A DNA stretch of 64,000 bases from Jiangella mangrovi (GCF_014204975.1 NZ_JACHMM010000001.1:1984001-2048000), one strand, 5' to 3'. Shown: positions 14,936 to 24,743, counted from the stretch's first letter. The notes: a model not told the origin generated them from the letters alone. Program-made: numbers and translations.

Positions 14936-16342
14936 ATGAAGACAGCAGCCGTCAGGTGGAGCGCGGTGGCGTTGACGGCCGGTCTGGTGCTCGCCGGTTG
15001 TGCGCAGGGCACCAGTGACGACTCGTCCGACGACGAGACCGGCGGCGGCACCGTGTTCGACCCCGAGGCGGAGCTGAGCGGCGAGCTCGACGTCATGGGC
15101 TTCGGCGCGACCGACGAGATCGGGCAGACCCGACTCGACCTGGCCACCGAGGCCGTCGCCCCCGCCGAGATCAGCCTCATCGAGGGTGACCTCGACATCC
15201 AGCAGTTCCTGTCCGCGGTCGCCACCGGCGAGCCGCCGGAGCTGGTCTACGCCAACCGCGACCAGATCGGCACGTTCGCCTCGCGCGGCGCGATCATCTC
15301 GCTCGACTCGTGCATCGACGGCGAGGGCATCGACACCTCGATCTACAACGAGCCGGCGCTGAACCAGGTGACGTTCGACGGCAGCGTCTACGGCATCCCC
15401 GAGTTCAACCAGGTGCAGATCACCCAGGCCAACGCCGACCTGCTGGCGGCCGCCGGGCTCACGCTCGACGACGTCAACGGCTCGGACTGGGACGCCGTCA
15501 GCGCCGCCAACCAGGCACTCTTCCAGGGCAGCGGCAACAGCGTCTCCGTCATCGGCTACGACAGCAAGCTGCCGGAGTTCCTGCCGCTGTGGGCGAAGGC
15601 CAACGGCGCCGACCTGCTCTCCGAGGACGGCCGGACGGCGCAGCTGGACGACCCGAAGGTGGTCGAGGCGCTGGAGTGGGCGGTCGGCATCTACGACGCC
15701 CAAGGCGGCTTCGGCACGGTCAAGGCGTTCCGCGACTCCGCGGACTTCTTCGGCGCCGGCAACCAGTTCGCCACCAACGTGCTGGGCGCCATGCCGATGG
15801 AGCAGTGGTACGTCAACGTGGTCAACGACGTGTCGCCGGACGCGCCGATGGCCTATGACACCGTGCGCGACCGCGAGGGCGAGCCGCTGGCCTACGCGTC
15901 GGGCTCGGCCTGGGCGATCCCGGACAACAGCTCCAACCCCGAGGCCGCCTGCCGGTTCATCAAGACCATGACGCAGACCGACAGCTGGATCGCCGCTGCC
16001 CAGGCGCGCGTCGACCTGCGCGAGGCCGACGGCAAGCCGTTCACCGGCCTGCTGACCGGCAACGCCGAGGCCGACCAGGAGATCCAGGACCAGTTCGTGA
16101 CGCCCAGCGGTGACGAGAAGTGGGACGCCGCGGTCCAGGCGACCTACGACGCCAACGAGCACACGTTCACCCTCCCGGCCAACCCGGCCGACGCGGAGTT
16201 CAAGACCGCGTGGCAGGACGCCGTGAACCGGGTCCTCAACGGCCAGCAGGAGCCGGCCGACGCGCTCGCGCAGGCCCAGGAGGAGGCCCAGTCCGCGCTG
16301 GACGAGGCGTGGGCGACCTGGGACGAGAAAGAAGAGGGCTGA
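14936..16342 (+). CDS. ABC sugar-binding lipoprotein (family 1 solute-binding protein)
   Basis: A 468-aa exported lipoprotein. The basic N-terminus and hydrophobic stretch end in the lipobox LAGC with Cys22, followed by a Ser/Asp-rich linker and a CUT1-type binding fold. It should capture an oligosaccharide outside the cell and hand it to the two permeases encoded just downstream. GGAGGAC stands 6 bp before the ATG. It is the first gene of a six-gene operon whose later members have overlapping starts and stops; the enzymes in the operon suggest a mannose-containing oligosaccharide as cargo. Confidence 0.93.
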   Translation: MKTAAVRWSAVALTAGLVLAGCAQGTSDDSSDDETGGGTVFDPEAELSGELDVMGFGATDEIGQTRLDLATEAVAPAEISLIEGDLDIQQFLSAVATGEPPELVYANRDQIGTFASRGAIISLDSCIDGEGIDTSIYNEPALNQVTFDGSVYGIPEFNQVQITQANADLLAAAGLTLDDVNGSDWDAVSAANQALFQGSGNSVSVIGYDSKLPEFLPLWAKANGADLLSEDGRTAQLDDPKVVEALEWAVGIYDAQGGFGTVKAFRDSADFFGAGNQFATNVLGAMPMEQWYVNVVNDVSPDAPMAYDTVRDREGEPLAYASGSAWAIPDNSSNPEAACRFIKTMTQTDSWIAAAQARVDLREADGKPFTGLLTGNAEADQEIQDQFVTPSGDEKWDAAVQATYDANEHTFTLPANPADAEFKTAWQDAVNRVLNGQQEPADALAQAQEEAQSALDEAWATWDEKEEG

Positions 16343-16346
16343 CGCC

Positions 16347-17309
16347 TTGGCCCGCACGCAGGTCAACGCGCCCGGGACGCTCGGTGATGACCGAGCGGCC
16401 CGGGCGCGCCGCATCGGCCGCCGGCGGGAGACCAGGGCGGCGCTGCTGTTCATCAGCCCGTGGATCCTCGGGTTCCTGATCTTCACGGCGTGGCCGATCA
16501 TCTACAGCGCGTATCTGTCGCTGACCGACTACGACGTGATCAACGACCCGAACTTCGTCGGGTTCGAGAACTACGAGGAGCTGTTCCGCGACCCCAAGCT
16601 CGCGACGGCGCTGTGGAACACCTTCTTCTTCACCGTCATCCAGGTGCCGGTCTACGTCGTCGTGTCGCTGGCCCTGGCGCTGCTGCTGGACAGGGCCGGG
16701 CGGGCGTCCGGGTTCTTCCGCACCGCCTTCTTCCTGCCGAAGATGACGCCGCCGGTCGCCGTCGGCATCCTGCTCCTGCTGCTGTTCAACGGGCAGAGCG
16801 GCCTGATCAACGAGGGCCTGAGCTGGTTCGGCATCGACGGTCCCGACTGGACCACGGACCCGAACTGGGTGAAGCCCGGCCTGATCCTCATGAGCCTGTG
16901 GTCGGTCGGCTCGTCGGTGATCATCCTGCTGGCGGCGTTGCGCAACGTGCCACAGGAGCTCTACGACTCCGCGAAGGTCGACGGCGCCGGCTGGTGGAAG
17001 ACCACGATGCGGATCACCGTGCCGATGATCAGCGGCGCGCTGTTCTTCATCGTCATCGTCAACACGATCGCGGGGTTCCAGACGTTCACCGAGGCGTACA
17101 CGGCGTTCTTCGGCTCGGGCAACACGACCTACAGCAACGACGCGGCGCTCTTCTACGTGATCTACCTGTTCCGCCAGGCGTTCGAGTTCCTGAACATGGG
17201 CTACGCCTCGGCGATGGCCTGGCTGCTGTTCGTGATCATCATGATCTTCACCGCGATCCAGATCAAGGTCAGCCGGCGCTTCGTCTACTACGAGGGTGAG
17301 CAGCGATGA
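16347..17309 (+). CDS. CUT1 ABC sugar permease, MalF/UgpA type
   Basis: A 320-aa inner-membrane permease with six predicted helices. The EAA loop that docks the ATPase is visible as LYDSAKVDGAGWWKTTMRITVPM. It starts with TTG at 16347, only 4 bp after the binding-protein stop, and overlaps the next permease by 4 bp. It forms a heterodimer with the product of 17306. No ATPase gene is in the operon, so a shared ATPase (MsiK type) elsewhere in the genome is likely. Confidence 0.93.
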   Translation: MARTQVNAPGTLGDDRAARARRIGRRRETRAALLFISPWILGFLIFTAWPIIYSAYLSLTDYDVINDPNFVGFENYEELFRDPKLATALWNTFFFTVIQVPVYVVVSLALALLLDRAGRASGFFRTAFFLPKMTPPVAVGILLLLLFNGQSGLINEGLSWFGIDGPDWTTDPNWVKPGLILMSLWSVGSSVIILLAALRNVPQELYDSAKVDGAGWWKTTMRITVPMISGALFFIVIVNTIAGFQTFTEAYTAFFGSGNTTYSNDAALFYVIYLFRQAFEFLNMGYASAMAWLLFVIIMIFTAIQIKVSRRFVYYEGEQR

Positions 17310-18211
17310 CGACGCAGACGCGGCTCGATGCGGCGACGACGGAGCCCGAACGGCAGGTACCCCCGCGCCCGCCGCGCCGGCTCAGGGTCACGGTCGGCAA
17401 GGTGCTGATCTGGGCCGGGCTCATCCTGGCCACGCTGGTCTTCATCTACCCGTTCCTCTGGCTGCTCAGCGCGTCGTTCAAGCCCCGTGGCGACGTGTTC
17501 GACAACCGGCTCATCCCCGAGACGTTCACGTTCGACAACTACCTGAACGTCTGGCAGGAAGCGCCCATGGCGCTGTGGCTGTGGAACACCGTCCTGGTGA
17601 CGGTGCTCGCGGCAGTGACGGTGACGATCAGCAGCGCGATGGTGGCCTGGGGCTTCGCGTACTTCCGGTTCCGGGCCCGCAACTTCCTGTTCGGCGTGGT
17701 GCTCGCGACGATGATGTTGCCGGGCGCGGTGACGATGATCCCGCAGTTCCTCATCTGGAACAGCCTGGGCATGGTCGACACGTTGACGCCGCTGTGGGCG
17801 CAGAACCTGTTCGGCAGCGCGTTCTACATCTTCCTGCTGCGCCAGTTCTTCCTCGGCCTGCCACGGGAGCTGTTCGACGCGGCCAGGATCGACGGCGCGA
17901 ACAACTGGACGATCTTCACCCGCATCGCCATGCCGCTGTGCAAACCGGCGCTGATCATCACGCTGCTCTTCGAGTTCCAGGCGATCTGGACCGACCTGCT
18001 GCGTCCGCTGATCTACCTGCGCGACAGCGACAACTTCACCGTCCCGCGCGGCCTGAAGGCGCTGCTGGACCAGTACGGCTTCGGCGGCGAGTGGCACTGG
18101 GAGATCGTGGTCACCGCGAGCGTCATCACGACGGTCCCGATGATCATCCTGTTCTTCCTGGGTCAGCGGCACTTCGTGCAGGGCATCGCGACGACCGGCA
18201 GCAAGGGGTGA
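17306..18211 (+). CDS. CUT1 ABC sugar permease, MalG/UgpE type
   Basis: A 301-aa partner permease with six membrane helices. The EAA motif reads LFDAARIDGANNWTIFTRIAMPL. The ATG overlaps the stop of the first permease (ATGA), and its own stop is overlapped by the GTG of the GH2 gene (GTGA), so import and intracellular hydrolysis are translationally linked. Confidence 0.93.
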   Translation: MTTQTRLDAATTEPERQVPPRPPRRLRVTVGKVLIWAGLILATLVFIYPFLWLLSASFKPRGDVFDNRLIPETFTFDNYLNVWQEAPMALWLWNTVLVTVLAAVTVTISSAMVAWGFAYFRFRARNFLFGVVLATMMLPGAVTMIPQFLIWNSLGMVDTLTPLWAQNLFGSAFYIFLLRQFFLGLPRELFDAARIDGANNWTIFTRIAMPLCKPALIITLLFEFQAIWTDLLRPLIYLRDSDNFTVPRGLKALLDQYGFGGEWHWEIVVTASVITTVPMIILFFLGQRHFVQGIATTGSKG

Positions 18212-20724
18212 CGACGGTCGACCTCGGTGGTGCGTGGTCGGTTCGGGAAGCGCTCGGCGACACCTGGCAGTGGTACGTGGACCAGCCGGTCGCGGCACGC
18301 AACAACGCCGGTGCCGCGGCCGGCGTCGTGGCACAGGCGCCGGGATGGCTGGCGGCCCGGGTGCCCGGTGCGGTCATCGCCGACCTGCACCGGGCCGGCG
18401 AGCTGCCGTCGCCGTACGTGGGGCGCCACTCGCGGTTCGCTGAGTGGGTGAGCACGCGGTCGTGGGTGTACCGGCGCTCGTTCGGTCTCCCACGGCCGTT
18501 GCGGGACGGCGAGCGTGCCGTGCTGTGCCTCGACGGCGTCGACCCCGGCGGGACGGTGTTCGTCGACGGCGCGCGCGTGGGTGCCGTGGGCGGGCTGTAC
18601 CGCTCCGCCCGGTTCGACGTGACGGCGCTGGTGGCCGACGGTGGCGAGCACCGGCTGGCGGTCGTGGTCGACCCCGCGCCGGCGACCGAGCCACAGGTCG
18701 GCCGCACCGACCGGGTCCGCGTGCACGCGCCGCGGATGGGCTACGGCTGGGACTTCTGCCCGCGGCTGGTGCACCAGGGCATCTGGCGCGGAGTGCGGCT
18801 GGAGATCGGCACGGTGCACCTGGACGGCGTTTCGGTGCGGCCGGTCGTCGCTTCGGATCTGGCGAGCGCGACGGTGCACGTCTCCGGTGGGGCGACGGCG
18901 GCAGCCGACGGTTCCGTCGAGGTCCGGTTCGAGGGCGCCGTCGTCGCGTCCGGGCCGCTCGAGATGGGCGCCGACGGCGTCATCGGCGGCGCCGTCGTGG
19001 TGCCGGAGCCGGCGCTGTGGTGGCCGAACGGGCTCGGCGAGCAGCCGCTGTACGAGGTGGTGGTGCGCGTGGGTGCCGACGCCGCCCACCGCGTCGTGAC
19101 GGGGTTCCGGCACGTGCGCTTCGTGGGCAACGAGGACGCGCCGGCCGGCGCGCTCCCCTGCACGGCGGTCGTCAACGGCCGGCCGGTCGAGCTGACCGGC
19201 TGGAACTGGGCGCCGGCCGACGCGCTGTACGGCGAGATCACCGACGCGAAGGTCGAGCACCTGGTCGGCCTGGCCCGGCGCTCCGGGGCGCGGCTGCTCC
19301 GGGTCTGGGGCGGCGGGCTGGTCGAGACGCCGGAGTTCTACGCCGCCTGCGACCGGGCCGGACTGTTCGTCTGGCAGGAGTTCTCGCAGTCCAGCTCGGG
19401 TATGCAGAGCGCGCCCTCGGACGACCCGGCGTTCGTCGCCCACCTGCGGGCCGAAGCGGACGCCGTCGTGCCCCCGCGCGTTCATCGCCCGTCGCTGCTG
19501 ATGTGGGGCGGCGGCAACGAGCTCGAGGACGATGCCGGGCCGCTGGCCGATGAGCGCTCCCCCGCGCTGGCGGCGCTGCGCGACGAGGTGGCGCGGCTGG
19601 ACCCGGGCCGGCACTGGGTGCCGACGTCGCCGACCGGGCCGCGCTTCCACTTCCGCGACGGCGGGCACGACGTGCACGGGCCTTGGGAGCACCAGGGGCT
19701 GACAGCGCACTACGCGCTCTACAACGGCGGCAGCGCGCTGGCGCACACCGAGTTCGGCGTCGAGGGCATGGCCAACCGGCGGCTCTGGAGCGCGCTGGTG
19801 CCGCCCGACGACCGCTGGCCGGTCGGCCGCGAGAATCCCGTCTACCGGCACCTCGGCGACTGGTGGAACAACGCGGTGCTGGTCCGGGAGTGCTTCGGCG
19901 GCCGGCTGTCCACGCCGGACGAGTTCCGCCGGGCCAGCCAGTTCCTGCAGGCCAGCGGGCTGGCGTACGCCGTCGAGGCGGATCGCCGGCGCTGGCCGCG
20001 GGCGAGCATGGTGCTGCCGTGGCAGCTGGCGGAGTCCTACCCGAACGCCTGGTGCACGGCGGTGGTCGACCACGCCGGCGAGCCGAAGCCGGCCTTCCAC
20101 GCCGTCGCCCGCGCGTTCGCCCCGGAGCGCGTGACGGCCCGGCTGGACCGGCTCGCGTTCGACGGGGCACCGGTCGAGGTGGAGGCCTGGGTCTGGTCCG
20201 GGTCCGGCCGCGCGGCGGGCGGGACGGTGACCGCGCGGCTGCTCTCCGCGTCCGGCGAGGTGCTGGCCGAGCGACGCTGGCCGGTCGATGACGCCGTCGG
20301 CACCCCTCGTGCAATCGGCCGGCTCGTCGTCGAGACGACACCGTCGGCCGCCGTCGTGCTGGTAGAGCTGAGCTGGACCGATGCCGACGGGGCGCTGATC
20401 GACCGGGAGTGCCTGCCGTTGTCGACGGCGGCCGACCTCACCCCGCTGCTGGACCTCGAGCCCGCCACGATCTGGTTCCACGTGGAACATCGGGGCGAAT
20501 CGGTGGAGGTCGCGCACGTCGGCGGCCCGGCGGTGATCGGGTTGCAGCTCAGCGACGACCGGCCACCGGAGTCGACCGGCTGGGCCGTGGTCGACGGCGA
20601 CCCGCGGCCGCTCCTGCCGGGCGAGCGCCGCCGCTTCACCGTCGAGTGGCGGCACGATGCCGGACCCCGGCGGCTGCTGCTGGAGTCGTGGAACGCCGAA
20701 CCCGCTGATCTGGAGTTCACATGA
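18208..20724 (+). CDS. GH2-family beta-mannosidase
   Basis: An 838-aa cytoplasmic glycosidase with the GH2 layout: N-terminal sugar-binding jelly roll, immunoglobulin-like domain, TIM barrel from about residue 320, then C-terminal beta domains. The acid/base glutamate is E438 in WGGGNE and the nucleophile is E515 in HTEFG. These motifs and the WxWG-type start of the barrel match exo-beta-mannosidases more than beta-galactosidases. No signal peptide is present, fitting hydrolysis of an imported oligosaccharide such as the Man-beta-1,4-GlcNAc core. The GTG at 18208 overlaps the permease stop; the frame is open further upstream inside the permease genes but not coding there. Confidence 0.88.
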   Translation: MTTVDLGGAWSVREALGDTWQWYVDQPVAARNNAGAAAGVVAQAPGWLAARVPGAVIADLHRAGELPSPYVGRHSRFAEWVSTRSWVYRRSFGLPRPLRDGERAVLCLDGVDPGGTVFVDGARVGAVGGLYRSARFDVTALVADGGEHRLAVVVDPAPATEPQVGRTDRVRVHAPRMGYGWDFCPRLVHQGIWRGVRLEIGTVHLDGVSVRPVVASDLASATVHVSGGATAAADGSVEVRFEGAVVASGPLEMGADGVIGGAVVVPEPALWWPNGLGEQPLYEVVVRVGADAAHRVVTGFRHVRFVGNEDAPAGALPCTAVVNGRPVELTGWNWAPADALYGEITDAKVEHLVGLARRSGARLLRVWGGGLVETPEFYAACDRAGLFVWQEFSQSSSGMQSAPSDDPAFVAHLRAEADAVVPPRVHRPSLLMWGGGNELEDDAGPLADERSPALAALRDEVARLDPGRHWVPTSPTGPRFHFRDGGHDVHGPWEHQGLTAHYALYNGGSALAHTEFGVEGMANRRLWSALVPPDDRWPVGRENPVYRHLGDWWNNAVLVRECFGGRLSTPDEFRRASQFLQASGLAYAVEADRRRWPRASMVLPWQLAESYPNAWCTAVVDHAGEPKPAFHAVARAFAPERVTARLDRLAFDGAPVEVEAWVWSGSGRAAGGTVTARLLSASGEVLAERRWPVDDAVGTPRAIGRLVVETTPSAAVVLVELSWTDADGALIDRECLPLSTAADLTPLLDLEPATIWFHVEHRGESVEVAHVGGPAVIGLQLSDDRPPESTGWAVVDGDPRPLLPGERRRFTVEWRHDAGPRRLLLESWNAEPADLEFT

Positions 20725-22475
20725 CGCTGACCGTCGACGGAACCACCGTGGTCGCCCCCGGCTACCGGCTGGAGGTGCACCCCGCGCAGCCGCGGGCCGT
20801 GCTGCGCGATGCCGAGGGGCGGGTCTGGACCGAGCTGTCGCTGCTCGCGAGCCTGGACCTCGTCGGCGGCCGGGACGAGTCGTACGACATCGCGCCCGTC
20901 CGCGTCGTCGCTGCGGCGGATGACGCCGTCGAGCTGGTGATCGAGGCGTCGAGCTCGGTGTGGGAGCGCAAGGCGGTGCACGTGCGCTGCACCGACGGTG
21001 CGATCGAGGTGTGGGCGACGGTCTCGGGGACCGGCCGCCTGGCGGACGTGTCGCTGCTCGGCGGCCGGGCGGTGCTGGCCAGCGGTGCCGCGGGCACGTT
21101 CCGGTCGGCGATCCGGTTCGCGTCGCTGTTCAGCCCCACTCCGACGGAGCCCGTGAGCGTCGTCCGCCCGGCGACCGCCGCATCGTCGCTGGGCGTCGTC
21201 GGGGACGCGGAGCCGGGCCGGCTGCACGGGATCTTCTCGCCGCCGCCGCTGTGCTGGGCGCTGGGCTCGCGGCTCGCCGACGGTCCGGCCGACGTCCCGG
21301 CCGGCGAGTGGTGGGGGATGTCGGTGCGCGCGCCCGTCGACGAGCTGACGATGACCGCCGTCCGGTACGACCCGCTCGACGGCGGCTTCCTGCTGCGGCT
21401 GGACTACGAGGGGCACACCGCGGTGGACGGTTCGTTCCGCACCCCGACGCTGGTGCTGCGGCCGGCCGACACCCCGTGGCAGGCGCTGGCCGACCACCGG
21501 GCCGACCTGGCCGGGCACGGGCTGGCCCCGTCGGACCCGCCGCCAGGAGCCGCTTGGTGGGCGGAACCGATCTTCTGCGGCTGGGGCGCCCAGTGCGCGC
21601 GAGCGGCGGCCGCGGCCGTCCCCGTCGCCGCCGCGGACCTGGCCAGGCAGGACGTCTACGACGAGCTGCTCGGCGTGCTGCACGAGGCCGGCGTCGACCC
21701 GGGCACCGTCGTCATCGACGACCGCTGGCAGGCCTCGTACGGCACCGGCGCCGTCGACCGGGACCACTGGCCGGACCTGCGCGGCTGGATCGCGAAGCAG
21801 CACGCCTCCGGCCGCCGCGTCCTGCTGTGGTGGAAGGCCTGGGACCCGGCCGGGCTGCCGGCGGACGAGTGCGTCACCGACCCGGCCGGTCGCGCGGTCG
21901 CCGTCGACGTCGCGAACCCGGCGTACCTCGCCCGGCTCACCCGGATCGTCACCGAGCTGATCGGCCCGGACGGCCTCGACGCCGACGGCTTCAAGGTCGA
22001 CTTCACCCAGCGGGCGCCGTCGGGCGAGTCGCTGCGGGCCACCGACGGGCCGTGGGGCATCGCGGCCCTGCACCGGTTGCTCGCGACGATGAGCGCCGCG
22101 GCGAAGGCGGCCAAGCCGGACGCGCTGGTCGTGACGCACACGCCGCACCCCTCGTTCGGCGACGTCACCGACATGGTCCGTCTCAACGACGTGCTCGAAC
22201 GCGACACCTCAGGTGAGCCGGTCGCCGTCGTCGATCAGCTGCGGTTCCGGCACGCGGTCGTGTCGGCGAGTCTGCCGGGTCATCTGATCGACACCGACCA
22301 GTGGCCGATGCCGAGCCGCGAGCAGTGGCGGGCCTACGTCGAGGCGCAGGCGTCGCTCGGGCCCGGCTCCGTGCCTGCGCTCTACTACGCCGAGTCGATC
22401 GACAACTCCGGCGAGGAGCTGACCGCCGACGACCTCGCGCTGGTGGCGCTGACCTGGGCGCGGTACCGGTCGTGA
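20721..22475 (+). CDS. Clan GH-D-like (GH27/31/36-type) glycosidase
   Basis: A 584-aa protein without a signal peptide. An N-terminal beta-sandwich (about 1-260) precedes a TIM barrel. The barrel motif DGFKVDF puts Asp427 where clan GH-D enzymes have their nucleophile; earlier VVIDDRWQ and LLWWKAWDP fit the barrel strands of this clan, and LNDVLERD is a candidate acid/base region. I cannot assign GH27, GH31 or GH36, and the substrate is unknown; an alpha-linked sugar is expected. It overlaps the GH2 gene (ATGA) and the next gene (GTGA). Confidence 0.75.
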   Translation: MTLTVDGTTVVAPGYRLEVHPAQPRAVLRDAEGRVWTELSLLASLDLVGGRDESYDIAPVRVVAAADDAVELVIEASSSVWERKAVHVRCTDGAIEVWATVSGTGRLADVSLLGGRAVLASGAAGTFRSAIRFASLFSPTPTEPVSVVRPATAASSLGVVGDAEPGRLHGIFSPPPLCWALGSRLADGPADVPAGEWWGMSVRAPVDELTMTAVRYDPLDGGFLLRLDYEGHTAVDGSFRTPTLVLRPADTPWQALADHRADLAGHGLAPSDPPPGAAWWAEPIFCGWGAQCARAAAAAVPVAAADLARQDVYDELLGVLHEAGVDPGTVVIDDRWQASYGTGAVDRDHWPDLRGWIAKQHASGRRVLLWWKAWDPAGLPADECVTDPAGRAVAVDVANPAYLARLTRIVTELIGPDGLDADGFKVDFTQRAPSGESLRATDGPWGIAALHRLLATMSAAAKAAKPDALVVTHTPHPSFGDVTDMVRLNDVLERDTSGEPVAVVDQLRFRHAVVSASLPGHLIDTDQWPMPSREQWRAYVEAQASLGPGSVPALYYAESIDNSGEELTADDLALVALTWARYRS

Positions 22476-23989
22476 CCGACGTCGTCGTCTACGGCGCCAC
22501 CTCGGGCGGGGTGTGCGCGGCGGTCGCGGCCGCCCGGGCCGGCGCATCCGTGGTGCTGCTCGAGCCCGGCCGGCACGTCGGCGGCATGACGTCCGGCGGG
22601 CTCGGCTACACCGACGTCGGCGACGCGCGCGTGGTGGGCGGGATGGCCGGCGACCTGCGGCGCGCCGTCGCCGACCACTACGGCGTGCCGGTCGGGCGCT
22701 TCGCCGGGCCGGAGCCGCACGTCGCCGAGGCCATCTATACGCGCTGGCTGGAGGAGGCCGGGGTCGACGTCCGGTTCGGCGTGTCGCTCGCCGCCGCGTC
22801 CCTCGGGCCGGACGGCGCCATCGGGTCGGTCGTGCTCGCGGACGGGTCGTCGGCGGGCGGCGCGGTGTTCGTGGACGCGTCCTACGAGGGCGACCTGCTC
22901 GCGGCGGCGGGTGTGCCGCACGCCGTCGGGCGCGAGGACCGGTCGCTGTACGGCGAGCGCTACGCCGGGCGGCAGGAGCTGGTGCCGGGCCGGCACACCG
23001 TCCCGCCGTGGATCTCGCCCTTCTCCGACGACGGCGACCTGCTGCCGCAGCTGCACGACCGCCCGCTGGCGCCGGTCGGGAGCGGCGACGGCGGGGTCAT
23101 GTCCTACGGCTACCGGGTCTGCCTGACACAGGCGGTGGACCGGGTCCCGTTCGAGCGCCGCGACGGCTACGACGAGGCGTACTGGGAGCTGGGCCGGCGC
23201 ATCTTCGACCGGTGGCGGCGCGACGGGGTCGAGGTACGGGCCGGTCAGCTGCTCGGGCTGGAGCTGAACCTGCCGAACGGCAAGTGCGACGGCAACTCGA
23301 TCGGGCCGTTCTCGCTCAGCGTGCTGGACGGGTCGGCGTGGGCGTACCCGTCGGCCGGGCCTGCGGAGCGGGAGCGGATCCGGCTGCACCACCTGCATCA
23401 TGCGCAGGACTTCCTGTGGTTCCTCTCGCACGACGCGGCGGTGCCGTCGGCGGTGCGGGCGGAGCTGTCCGCGTGGGGGTACGCCGCCGACGAGTTCGCC
23501 GACACCGGCCACCTGCCGCACCAGCTCTACGTCCGCGAGGCGCGCCGGATGCTCGGCGAGTACGTGCTGACCGAGCACGACCTGCTGCCCACCCCGCGGC
23601 CGCAGCACGACGTCGTCGCGATGGGCTCGTACCACGTCGACATCCGCGAGGTGCAGCGCACATGGCGCTGGGTCGCCGAGCACCCGCAACCGGTCGGGAT
23701 GGTCTTCACCGAGGGCTACCTGTCCGTGCCGGTGCGGCCGTACCCGATCCCGTACCGGTCGCTGGTGCCCCGATTCGCCGACTGCACGAACCTGCTGGTC
23801 CCGGTCTGCCTCTCCGCCTCGCACGTCGCCTTCTCGTCGGTGCGCATGGAGGTGCAGTACCAGCTGCTCGGCCACGCAGCCGGGCTCGCCGCCGTCGAGG
23901 CCGCGCGCACCGGCCGCCCCGTCCAGTCGGTCGACGTGTCCCGCCTCCAGGACGCGTTGCGGGCGGCCGGTCAGGTCCTCGCCCTCTGA
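22472..23989 (+). CDS. FAD-dependent oxidoreductase (FAD_oxidored, GMC-unrelated)
   Basis: A 505-aa flavoprotein with the dinucleotide-binding motif YGATSGGVCAAVAAARAG at the extreme N-terminus and the conserved GGMTSGGLG that follows in the pfam12831-type family. Such proteins are common in polysaccharide-utilisation loci, but their substrate is rarely known; some oxidise sugar hydroxyls so that glycosidic bonds can be eliminated. Starting with GTG at 22472 and overlapping the GH-D-like gene, it is the last gene of the import operon. It is cytoplasmic. Confidence 0.8.
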   Translation: MTDVVVYGATSGGVCAAVAAARAGASVVLLEPGRHVGGMTSGGLGYTDVGDARVVGGMAGDLRRAVADHYGVPVGRFAGPEPHVAEAIYTRWLEEAGVDVRFGVSLAAASLGPDGAIGSVVLADGSSAGGAVFVDASYEGDLLAAAGVPHAVGREDRSLYGERYAGRQELVPGRHTVPPWISPFSDDGDLLPQLHDRPLAPVGSGDGGVMSYGYRVCLTQAVDRVPFERRDGYDEAYWELGRRIFDRWRRDGVEVRAGQLLGLELNLPNGKCDGNSIGPFSLSVLDGSAWAYPSAGPAERERIRLHHLHHAQDFLWFLSHDAAVPSAVRAELSAWGYAADEFADTGHLPHQLYVREARRMLGEYVLTEHDLLPTPRPQHDVVAMGSYHVDIREVQRTWRWVAEHPQPVGMVFTEGYLSVPVRPYPIPYRSLVPRFADCTNLLVPVCLSASHVAFSSVRMEVQYQLLGHAAGLAAVEAARTGRPVQSVDVSRLQDALRAAGQVLAL

Positions 23990-24141
23990 CCTGGCTGGAA
24001 CCCGCCCGATGTGTCCCTTCCGGACGGTCCATCGGCCGAAAGGCGTCCTGGATGAGACCCCGAACGTCCGAGGGTGGCTGTCAGCGGTGGCGGGCAGACT
24101 GACCTGAGCATTGGTTGGGCACCCAGGAAGGAGGTCACCGC

Positions 24142-24654
24142 GTGGCGTTGCACGCCTTCGTCGATGAATCAAAGAGGCGTGACTACGTCGTGGCCGCTGC
24201 GGTCGTCGCGGCTGGCGAGGTCTCGACCGCCCGGCGGGCGATGCGGGCGCTTCTGCTTCCCAAGCAGCCGCGGATTCACTTCAGGGACGAGAAGGACTCT
24301 CGGAAGGACCAGATCGTCACCATCGCCCTCGACCTCAGCGTCGAGGTACGGATCTATGTGTGCCGAACCAGGCACAGCGCACGCGAGAACTGCCTCCGCG
24401 CCATGGTGCCCGACCTCGTCGACATGGGTGTGGACAGGCTCGTGCTCGAGCGGGACTCGTCGACGGAGAAGCTGGATCGTCGGGTGTTGTTCGAGGCGAC
24501 TCGCAAGGCCGGCACGGTGATGACATATCAGCACGACATGCCACATCAGGAGCCGCTGCTCTGGGCACCGGACGCGATCGCCTGGTGCTGGGCCGCCGGC
24601 GGGGCGTGGCGGCAGAAGGTGGCAGAACGAGTCGCCGTGATCGAGGCCGGATAG
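24142..24654 (+). CDS. DUF3800-like small protein, full-length copy
   Basis: A 170-aa cytoplasmic protein beginning MALHAFVDESK; the acidic VDES motif at the start of strand 1 recalls DUF3800, a family of unknown function with an RNase H-like look, though this protein is shorter. Other conserved blocks are IHFRDE, RHSARENCL and LLWAPDAIAWCWA. It starts with GTG at 24142 after a strong AGGAAGGAGG. A shortened copy lies at 27173, and both are followed by the same hairpin repeat. Similar proteins are scattered through actinomycete genomes. No function is proposed. Confidence 0.75.
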   Translation: MALHAFVDESKRRDYVVAAAVVAAGEVSTARRAMRALLLPKQPRIHFRDEKDSRKDQIVTIALDLSVEVRIYVCRTRHSARENCLRAMVPDLVDMGVDRLVLERDSSTEKLDRRVLFEATRKAGTVMTYQHDMPHQEPLLWAPDAIAWCWAAGGAWRQKVAERVAVIEAG

Positions 24655-24743
24655 CGCGAGACCCCGCCTACCAGTCATTCCGGCTGGCCGCGGGGTCCAC
24701 TTCCTCGGGCTACTGCCCTCGGCTCCCGCAAGTCTACGCAACA
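24655..24743 (+). repeat. Hairpin repeat after the first DUF3800-like gene
   Basis: GACCCCGC (24660-24667) pairs with GCGGGGTC (24690-24697), with an inner CCAG/CTGG, then GGGC-TACT-GCCC. The same sequence with compensating changes follows the second copy at 27476. It probably ends transcription. Bases 24744-24909 hold nothing else recognisable. Confidence 0.75.

Noticed and set aside
17296-18207. Extension of the GH2 frame upstream of 18208
   Set aside because: It overlaps the whole second permease in another frame and has no family similarity; the GTG coupled to the permease stop explains the start.
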